Source of the DNA: Tausonia pullulans
Taxonomy: Eukaryota > Basidiomycota > Tremellomycetes > Cystofilobasidiales > Mrakiaceae
Direction of reading: 5' to 3'
DNA: 64,000 nucleotides
Assembly (NCBI GenBank): GCA_951802195.1
Contig: OX637625.1
Span: 682,001 to 746,000 of the forward strand
Shown: one piece after another, positions 55,926-64,000 of the stretch
How positions within the stretch are numbered: the stretch's first letter is position 1
How the letters are laid out: every line of letters starts with the position of its first letter
Translations under genes and position numbers: made by a program
Notes under the pieces: generated by a model
Database searches by the model: none
Told to the model about the DNA's origin: nothing
Seen by the model: the letters and a program-made list of their open reading frames with translations, nothing else

Positions 55926-57383
55926 GGCGGAGGGAAGTGGTTGGTAGGTGGAGGGGGTCCAGCCGTCGCTTGCGCTTTTCGAGACAAACCTCGGACGGCT
56001 CCCCGTCTACCCAGCCGACACAATAAGTTCACCCGACGACGACGGCGACACGACCATCTCGGTTTCCTTCCCTTGCCATTGACATGTCGTGTCCTCCCTT
56101 CTATCCTTCCCTCCTCTCGCCTGGGTGGTGCTCTCAAGGAGGCACGAGGTTCGACAACGGGTGATACCAGCGCATGGATCAGGCGACTGGCTATCCTTTC
56201 TCTTCTCGACAGGACACCAGCAGATCCTAAGTAGCCTTCTGCTGGGCCACTAAGTTAGCCTACGGTAAAGCAGCTGCATGGTCGAGGAAGTCTTCTGCAC
56301 TCTCGCTCCGGAAAGTCGATGGTGGCGCGATTGCGTGGTCGCAGCAGCACGCGCGCTCATCCAAGCTCTCGGCCATCCACTTCATCAAAGTTCAGACAGG
56401 ATCTTTTCCAAGTACACAAATGGCCTCTTGTGTGTACAACCAAGAGAACCTCGCCCCAACGCTCGTAGGGTTGACGGAGGAGGCTGTTGCGGGCTGAACG
56501 CCTCGCGGCTTTCGCTCATCGCTTGAAAGGCTGTGGACGGTATTCGTTCCTGCTTGCAAGCAGATGTGCCTCTTCCGTCGATCTGCTATTTTCTCCGCTT
56601 CGATCTCCTAGTGATCCTGGATTCTCAATCCCATCCTCTTCCCGAAGCGCTTAGAAAGGAGAGGAGCCAAGAGCGCGCCAAATCCCCTCCGCGTATACTC
56701 TAGCGCAAGCGCAGAGTTGCTCGGACAGCATCCATATGCAGGCCGACTGCTCTCTCTCACGCGGGGTATTGTTCTTTTGTCTGGGGTCTTGTCTTGGACC
56801 GCATGGAAACTCTCGCCCATCGCCTGCCTCGAAAGAAGCAGAGGGAGTGCCACGCCGGCCAATGGCTGCGCGTGAGCGAGGGGTGCGGGATATCCGCCAT
56901 AGCTTTCAGACTGACCTTGCCTCTCGCCTGCCAACGCGACCTTTTCGGTTCCTGAACTCTCCTCCTTTTCTCCCAGTTCACTCAACTGTGCGCGCAAAAA
57001 TCGCGCCAATCATTCTCCTTCCCTCTCCCAGCGAAATCAGGACGCCTCTGCTTTGCGAACTCAAGGCCTGAGCTGTGAGCTGGCTTTGTGCATGCGAGCG
57101 AGGCAAACAAGGCGGTCCCCGACACAGGCAGATAATAGCTCTTCTGCCTGCTTCAGCCCTCCCCTTCTCCTCCCCCGGGCTCTTCCTCTTCCTGTCCTTC
57201 GCGTTTTTGCCTCACCTCTCATGTCCGATGTACAAGCCAGCTCAGCTCGTCTTGAGCAGGCCATTCTGGCTCAAGATCTTCTGACCTCTAACCACACCTC
57301 CACGTTCTTCACCTTCATCCACCCTCACTTCCCTTCACTCCCATCAGCCAGCCAGCCCTCTTCGACCTCTTTCTTTAGGTAGA
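55926..57383. other. Intergenic region between PAM18 and the potassium transporter
   Basis: A divergent promoter region of about 1.4 kb. A CAG acceptor-like TTTCTTTAG just before 57,379 suggests a 5' leader intron or upstream exon of the transporter. An ATG at 57,220 opens a 53-codon frame, not clearly joined to it. No other gene was seen. Confidence 0.5.
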
Positions 57384-60300
57384 ATGTCATTTGTTGAGAA
57401 ACAATCGCTCAGTGGTATAACTGCTCGCAAAACGCTTCTAGGGACCGCCATCCTTGCATACAACTCGCTCGGGTGAGTCGCTGCTCTCATCGAAGAATAC
57501 TGTTCAATGGAGATTGGCTGAATGCCCTATATTTTGAATGACTCAAGCGTCGTATACTCGGACCTCGTCAGTCTCGGCGAGACTGTATCTTATATCGCTC
57601 TGTCCTGACAGTTTTTCTTCTCGCACACTGCACGCATTCTCTAGGGCACTTCGGTGAGGTCCCCTCGCCAGCCCTGCCTCCTCGCACACCTCTGATGACT
57701 CCCTCTTTCAGCCTCTCTACGTTATGAATGGTATTTTCCCCGCCTCCAGATCGGCGCCTTCGCCGGAAGACACCATCGGCGCGATCTCGGGTAAGCTCGA
57801 CAAACTGTTTTGACATTCGAGCATGGCTGATCAGTCTACCCTGATCAACAGCCATCATCTGGACCCTCACCCTGCTGCCGCTCATAAAGTACTGTGTCAT
57901 CTGCGTAGGTCTCGGCTATTCAAATTCTTCCAGTTTTTGGAGGCTCACTATTCCCTGCTACTGTAACTTCAGCTCGCCTTCGGTACTGAGGATGGCGAGG
58001 GAGGAGTTTTTGCCGTGTACACCTCGCTATTCCCTCGGCATATCGACCAAGATGACGACGGCCGGTCCATGACCCAGTGGTCCGCTGGAGATCTCAACGA
58101 CGCCCAGCCTCCTCGGGAGGGATGGTCCTGGAGCGCACTCTACAGGTCCAGATGGGCGCTTCTCGTCTGGGCAAGTTTTGGGCACATAAAGGCGCTTTCG
58201 TAATCTGGGCCATGGGCTGATCTGCTCTTGTACTGAATCAACAGGCGTTTTTTGGAACTTCTCTCGTCATCTCAGACGGTGTTCGTTGCTAGCTATTCTG
58301 CGACAGACTTCCAACTCCCCGCTTACGTCTGATTCCTTCTTTTCTAAGATCCTCACTCCCGCAGTCTCTGTCGTAACGGCCGTAGGAGGAATTGCTGTCG
58401 CTAAGCCAGCCATTATCAATTCGGTCGTCGGCATCTCGGTCGCCTTCCTCGTCCCGCTCTTCCTCGTCCAGTCCTTCGGAACACGGAACATCGGCTTCAC
58501 CTTCGCCCCAATAACTGCAGGCTGGCTTCTTTTGCTGGGTGTCACCGGGGCCATCAATATTTCGCATTATCCGGGTGTCTTCCGCGCCTTCGACCCCTCG
58601 CGCGCCGTCATGTTCTTCGTTCGCTCGGGCAACTACGATGCGCTCTCCGGCGTCGTCCTTGCTGTCACTGGATCTGAAGGGTAGGTTGCCTCAGATATTG
58701 ATGGGTCCCTTCTTCGACCCGCAAAATGAGCTTATGATCGACATTTTTAATAGTATCTTTGCCAATCTCGGCCAGTACGACGTCTGGAGCATCCGGATCG
58801 GCTTCCTCTTTGCCTACGGTTCGTAACACTTTTGTCTCTTCTCAATTCTTCCCGCTGGGGTAACATTTGAAGCCTGGTTGAACCCTTTTCAGTCAACCTT
58901 CTCCTCGCCTATCTTGGACAGGGAGCCCAGCTCTGTGTTCATGGCGACGAAATTATCTCCTCCATCTTCTACCTCTCCGTTCCGGGTGGTGTTGGCGGCC
59001 CCGTATACTGGATCCTGTTCATCTTCGCTATCGCCGCCTCGCTCGTCGCCTCCCAGACCATGGTCACCGCGACTTTCTCGCTTATTCAACAGCTTGTCAA
59101 CCTCGAGTGCTGTCCCCGGTTCCGAATGTTCCATACAAGCGACAAGTACAAGGGCCAGATCTACTTTCCCGCGGTCAACTACCTTCTCATGATCGGTGCG
59201 TCATCTTCCAGTCATATTGATGACCTTCCCCCTCCTGTCCCTCCCCCCTGACTTTGGTCACGCTTTTTTTTTTTTAGGTGTCATCGCCGTCGTCGCTGGT
59301 TTCGGCACGGAGGCCGCCTTGACCAATGCCTACGGCTTCGCCGTCTCGTCGGTCTTCTTCGTCACGACGACTCTGATATCCCTCGCCATCGTCTTTGTGA
59401 AGAACAAAAATGTCCTAGTTGCCATCGCATTCCTCGTCTTCTTCGGCTTCATTGATGGCCTCTTCTGGGGGGCGTCCCTCCGCAAGGTGAACCGAGCCTT
59501 CCTTTGTCAGATGGTCGATTTGGAGTGGGAGTAGACTGACGGGGCTGTCTTTGTCAGGTTCCCCACGGCGCCTGGTTCCCGCTTTCAGTCGCCTCCTCCC
59601 TCACAATACTTTTTGTCTTCTTCACGTGAGCGGTGATCTTTTGATCTTTATTCAGGTTCCCAAGATTCCGCGACTGACCGTGCTATCTCCTCTTTCCAGC
59701 TGGGGTCGAGTGCACTCTTTTCCTCACCCTTCTTCCTCCCCAATGGGCAATCAGCTGATCAAACTCCTCTTTTAGCGACTTGAACACTGCTTCGAGGACG
59801 CAAACATCTCTCGCCTCAGCGCTATCATCTCTCCGGCCTCATACTTTACCTCTGGCAGCGAGGGCTCGCACGAGAACAAGAGCCACGTCGTCCAGGTTGG
59901 CGCTCTTGCCGTCAATCTCGGCCATACCCCTGAGGAGGACCATATCGAGACTTTCCACCCGGTCGTTGAGCTCGAGAAGGAAAGGGAGGCCACGCATAGG
60001 GACGAGACTCTTTGGCTCACTTTGAACGAGGGACACCTTGCGCTACCGAGAATCTCAACCTTCGGTCAGTTTCAGGCCATTCTCGGAGCTGAATTCGGCA
60101 ACTGAGATCACTTCCACCCACCCATAGCGATTTTCCATAAGTTTTCGGCCCCCGGCAAGGGTATACCGCACTCCTTTACTGCCTTTCTCCGCAGGTGGCC
60201 CGCTCTTCCTCGCGTCGTCGTCAGTTCCTCTCTGAGTCTCGTCTTCAGCTGATTGGTCCCCTGATCGCAAGTATTTTTCCAGATCTTCCTATCGACCAAG

Positions 60301-60886
60301 GTCGTCGCCATTCCGTATGTCTCAATCGAGGACCGCTACGTCATCTCCAAGGTCCGCTCGCTAGAAGGTAAGCTTGCCGCCTCCCCATCTATCTCTTCCT
60401 GTATACAAATTGTGTCTAATATAGCCATCCTCCATACCCTAGGTTTCTACAGCGTCACTGTGCGCCTTGGTTACCGTGATTCTCGCCACAGCGAGACCTA
60501 TGCAGCCGAGCTTGCACCCCGCCTTTCCGCCATCGAATCAAGCCTCGCCGGCCCCGCCGTTGTGCGGAACAAGATACTCGAGGACATCAAAGAGGCCGCG
60601 AACAATGTCACTCAAATTTTGCCCGCATATGTTCTCCAGTCGCTGATGGCGGACTCAGAGGAGAACGTGAGTGTGGCCGGGAGAGGGTGGGCGTTCGTGA
60701 GACGGGTGATGGTTGAGGAGCTCTTCGCTCGGCTGAGGTGCAGTTTAACTCTTTCTACTTCTCTTTCTTGCGTTTGGACAAGCTCTGACCAAAATTTCTC
60801 TTAGGCAAATCTTCCCGGATGAGGATAGCTCGGCCACCGCCAACGGGGAGGAGATTGTCCACGTCGGCATCATCGCCAAAGTCTAA
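57384..60886 (+). CDS. HAK1: HAK/KUP-family potassium transporter
   Basis: HAK transporters take up K+ with high affinity across the plasma membrane. About fifteen short exons can be joined in frame. In order: MSFVEKQSLSG, the family motif LGVVYSDLGTSPLYV, TLLPLIKYCVIC, FGTEDGEGGVFA, VWAFFGTSLVISDG, TPAVSVVTAVGGI, SHYPGVFRAFDP, NLLLAYLGQGAQL, YWILFIFAIAASLVASQ, FGTEAALTNAYGFAV, GLFWGASLRKVPHGAWFPL, then a long hydrophilic C-terminal part with VSIEDRYVISKVR, ending VHVGIIAKV. One intron (donor GCAAGT near 58,168) is of the GC-AG type. The true start may lie in an upstream exon. A decayed tandem copy follows. Confidence 0.9.
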
Positions 60887-61099
60887 TGAGGCGGCCTAGC
60901 TTGTTACTAAGTACTGTGTTTCCTTGAAGCGCGCTCCTCTTGCCTTCCTCAGTTTTCTTTTCTTTTCTTTCTGACTATATGCTTCCACTCTATCAATGCG
61001 CTAGTCTTTAATATCTCGCCACTCACCATTTGAAGGTGCTCCCGAGTTCTCTCGCTTTCTTGCTTTTGAGCTCCGACTGGGGTCTCCTAGCTTCTTTCA

Positions 61100-63097
61100 C
61101 AATGCAACCGATTTCAGAGACAACCTCGACTGTCGTTCATTGCGCTATACTGTCCACGTCTTCTTTATTCCTGCCAGCTTGCACGCTTGTCTTCCAGGAC
61201 CAGCAGTCGGCCTCCGCCGAAGATGCGCTCGCCTGCTCTCGTTGCTCACACAACAGCCGCCTTAATCTCACCCGAATGATCCATACCAGCAGTACCTCCA
61301 AGGAGGATGTTTTCTTCCATGGAGAGAACCACCTACTCACGGATGGTGTTGTCTCGGTTGTCGCTGACTATGAAACGCATGATGCTCTCACCAATGTCTT
61401 GTGCTTCGCGATGGTCACCGACTTCATCGCCACATGGACGCTCATCTCCCTCGTCCTCGTCTTCGTCAAGAAGGTTACGTTATTCTATCCTCTCGCCTTC
61501 TTTGTTTTCTTCGATTTCATCAACAGGGTTTTCTGGGGAGCGACGTTTGCAAGATGAGCTTCCGACAGCACAAGGGAACCCAGATTGACCGATCTCACAT
61601 CATGTCCCCACGGCGAACAATTCTCCCCGGCCTCGCTGCGAGCCTATTCAAGGTCTTGAATGATTTCAGGTAAGAGATAGGTCTAGTCATTTCGCCTATT
61701 GCACTTTGCTGAACGTTTCTCAGTTGATACGTACAGATAGGGAAGGATCAGCCCGTTGCGGGGGCAAGCATATCTTCTGTGCTCGACCTAATCAATCTTC
61801 GCATGCTGCGAGAACTCGAACCTCAGTTCGATGGAAACAACACCGGCCAATCTCAGTGCCGTCATTTCTCCCGGCTCTAGTCTCAGTCGTTACGCCGAGT
61901 CCTCCAAGCGACGCGAGAGGAAGGACAGCGCCTCGAAGTTTCACTCTCAGACGGACCACGTCACGGAACTCGGAGCTCATTAAACTCCCGCGGATGTCTG
62001 AGGGCGCATAGCTCGAGACTTAGCTTGCATACGATGATGGACAGCTTGCAGAGGTTAGTGTTAAGGTTGGCCTAAAAATCGAGGGCTGAAGAGGATGGGC
62101 GATGAGGTGGCGTCAGTGGAGGAGTGGAACTGAAGTAGTGGGCACGGGCTCGCTTTGAAGTCTCGGGCAGCTTTGTCCAATCCAAATGATAGTCAGTGTG
62201 CAGAACAAACTCTACAATGAACTGAGCGTTTTATTGATGGGGGCAGAGAACAAGGGAGGGGATGAGAAGGAACCGAGAGCAATGAGTGCGAGACAGATGA
62301 GACAATATAAGAAACGAAGAGGGAAATGCTGAGTGAGTAAGGGAAACGCTGCACTGGCGCTGAGTTGGTCAGGCGCAAGGCGAGGTGGCAACTCCCCCAG
62401 ATCTTGACACAAGACCAGGATGGCAAATCCGCGAGATCCTGACAGTCGGCCTGGAGAGAATTTCTAGCTTGCGATGGACGAGAGCCACCTTTCTCTTCTG
62501 AGGGTGTCCACGCTGGGCAAACGAGTGGGAGCCATTTTGTAATCCTTTTCCTGATGGCTGACAAGTTCTCGTACTCCAGCCATCTTCCACAAGTCGTCTT
62601 CCATCAGCAAAGACATTCTACGCTCGTTCAAAGAGTTCCCTCGGAAGTGCGTTACCGCGTTTGTACCTTGTCTATATCACGGCTAACAGCTTTACTCTTC
62701 GAGTCCTTTTCGGTGGCCGGCTCTTCCCAGACTGTCGTCAGTATCCAGTATCCACACCAAGCAGAGAGCGGCTGCGAGTTTCGTCTCATTCTCTTCCGGC
62801 ACACTTCATATCCTTCACTAGACCCAGATTGTTGACGTTCACAATATCGCCATCGACGACCGTTTTGTCATCACCAAAGTCAGGTCCTTCAATGGTGAGC
62901 GCCAGATATCCTCAGTCTTCTTTCAGCACTGATTCTTGACCTGTTTCCCCGGTCCAGGTCCTGAAGTCTCGTTCTGAGCTTGCCAAAGCACTTTAATTAC
63001 CATTTTCAGGCACATGCGAGTCTTTTCGGATGAGGGCAGTTATGTCGCTCTCAGTGGCAAGGTGATCGTGCGTTTTGGCATCGCCGCCAAAGTGTGA
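61100..63097 (+). pseudogene. Decayed tandem copy of the HAK transporter gene
   Basis: Pieces align in order with the gene at 57,384-60,886. RMIHTSSTSKED...HDALTNVLCFAM matches RMFHTSDKYKGQ...EAALTNAYGFAV. FFVFFDFINRVFWGATFAR matches FLVFFGFIDGLFWGASLRK. IAIDDRFVITKVRSFNG matches VSIEDRYVISKVRSLEG. The end VIVRFGIAAKV matches IVHVGIIAKV. The N-terminal half and several internal parts are missing and frames are broken. Dispersed repeat R is inserted at about 62,075-62,450. It cannot make a transporter. Confidence 0.85.
62075..62450 (+). repeat. Dispersed repeat family R, copy 4
   Basis: It shares GGAACTGAAGTAG, GATAGTCAGTGTGCAGAAC, GAGCGTTTTATTGATGG and GCGAGGTGGCAA blocks with the copies in the tRNA compartment. 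It interrupts the transporter pseudogene and is the only repeat clearly shared between the two compartments. Confidence 0.7.
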
Positions 63098-63363
63098 GCG
63101 GAGACGCGCGCTGGACCTATTTTGGCCTGTACATAATAGAGGGTTTTCCTTCCATTATTCTGGAATTCGTTTCTGGTGGTGTTCATGTGGAGATCCCCGA
63201 GCGCACGTACTTTCATTCGAGTAGGACGAGGTTGTTCCAGATACCTGTCTGAGCGAAATCTCTGGCGACAAGCGACGCGAGTGCGATCGTGGCTCGACGC
63301 GTCGTACTCCTTCCTTTCCCTCCACCTTTCACCATCGCTCGACGACGGACGCCTTAGCCTGCC

Positions 63364-64000
63364 ATGTCCCAGAGCCATCTTCTCTCTCTCAACTCATTCA
63401 CCCCTCTCTACAGCGTGGCTATTCCTACAAAGTACGTTGACGGACACTGCCGTCTCTGCATTCTCAAACACATGTCGTTCGCTCTTGTCCTGCCTCGCTC
63501 ACACCCGCCCCGATGGGTCAGGTCTCTCTTGCACCCCCAAGCTTGCTCGCCGACCATGGACATTGCTGCTCTGGTCTCTTACCCGATTGAGCCCACCTCC
63601 AGCCTGTCAATGTCGAGCCCGGTCAAGGAGGAGGCCACCGTCTCGCTTTGGAGACTCGCCGGTGGCAAGGTTTGGGCGGTCGACTTGCCAGGACGCGTCG
63701 AAGGACTGGGCTGGAGCTCGGATGGTGAGTCTGAATGGCCACAATATTCTCGTAAAGATGTTCACGCTCTCGGGGGGGGGAGGGACCAGGTCTCCACCTG
63801 GCCGTTTACCTGCCCGGCAAGCTCGTCGTCCTCTCCGTCCACGACGGCGCTGTCGTCAAAGCTGTGGACATCAGCCTTCCACCCCCCATGTACGGCTTTG
63901 CAAAGGGCAAAGAACGGGCGCTGGAGAATGTTAGTATCGACTGGCGAGAAGTTGAGCTGCCTGGAAAGTGGCCAAAGCCAGGACAAGCGGCGTCGTCGGC
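63364..64000 (+). CDS. APC4: Anaphase-promoting complex subunit 4 (5' part)
   Basis: Apc4 is a scaffold subunit of the APC/C ubiquitin ligase that drives mitotic exit. Exons 63,364-63,431, 63,522-63,724 and 63,790 onward join in frame. The N terminus starts MSQSHLLSLNSF and continues CSPTMDIAALVS, the motif at the start of the Apc4 WD40 domain, then VSLWRLAGGKVWAVDLPG, VEGLGWSSDG and LAVYLPGKLVVLSVHDGAVV, matching the first WD repeats. The gene runs off the window. The start was chosen because exon 1 and exon 2 restore the frame leading into the Apc4 motif. Confidence 0.8.
   Translation, partial: MSQSHLLSLNSFTPLYSVAIPTKYVDGHCRLCILKHMSFALVLPRSHPPRWVRSLLHPQACSPTMDIAALVSYPIEPTSSLSMSSPVKEEATVSLWRLAGGKVWAVDLPGRVEGLGWSSDGESEWPQYSRKDVHALGGGRDQVSTWPFTCPASSSSSPSTTALSSKLWTSAFHPPCTALQRAKNGRWRMLVSTGEKLSCLESGQSQDKRRRR

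Noticed and set aside
55332-56234. 300-codon plus-strand frame over PAM18
   Set aside because: Antisense to PAM18 exon 1 and its long intron; no domain and low complexity.

Overview
This window looks like nuclear DNA of a basidiomycete yeast or fungus, possibly Pucciniomycotina/Microbotryomycetes. The protein genes are GC-rich with short GT-AG introns and belong to fungal families (Fpk1-type kinase, HAK potassium transporter, Cdt1, Pam18, carboxypeptidase Y, Apc4). The genus is not resolved. It splits into two compartments: bases 1 to about 40,500 hold almost nothing but tRNA genes, satellites and mobile elements, and bases about 41,600 to 64,000 are ordinary gene-dense DNA.

The tRNA compartment holds 57 tRNA genes that fold well by eye, plus remnants. 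Most lie in a giant inverted repeat: the left arm (1 to about 11,682, cut by the window edge) is mirrored by the right arm (about 21,121 to 33,201). Base x pairs with 33,202-x at the outer end, and the sum falls in steps towards the inside because of a few indels. The arms are nearly identical. The differences I found are one substitution, one homopolymer step, two tandem-repeat length changes and one 468-bp indel whose ends lie exactly in two tRNA B boxes. Each arm carries Ile x2, Thr, Ala(AGC) x2, Ala(CGC), Phe, Ser(CGA), Ser(GCT), Leu, Lys, Asn, Glu, Asp, Val, His, Pro, Tyr, Gly(GCC) x2 and Gly(TCC). The right arm also keeps Glu(TTC) and a second Tyr. Arg, Cys, Gln, Trp and initiator Met were not found.

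The 9.4-kb spacer contains four more tRNA genes, a long-terminal-inverted-repeat element and a nearly intact two-ORF LINE (about 15,466-20,140, minus strand). The LINE 3' end recurs through the tRNA compartment as short 5'-truncated tails. The main discovery candidate is their placement: almost every tail, and the full element, lies about 50-95 bp upstream of a tRNA gene, with the poly-A end pointing away from it. This is the pattern expected of a LINE that targets tRNA genes in a fixed orientation.

The right flank (33.2-40.5 kb) has nine more tRNA genes, a stack of four LINE tails, a 1.1-kb minisatellite whose unit carries a B-box-like core, and a 34-copy heptamer array. The gene-dense part then runs: Fpk1-type AGC kinase (-), an unresolved stretch, an uncharacterised 644-residue protein (+), serine carboxypeptidase (-), Cdt1 (-), Pam18 (-), HAK/KUP potassium transporter (+), a decayed tandem copy of that transporter, and the start of Apc4 (+). 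These genes show no common pathway.
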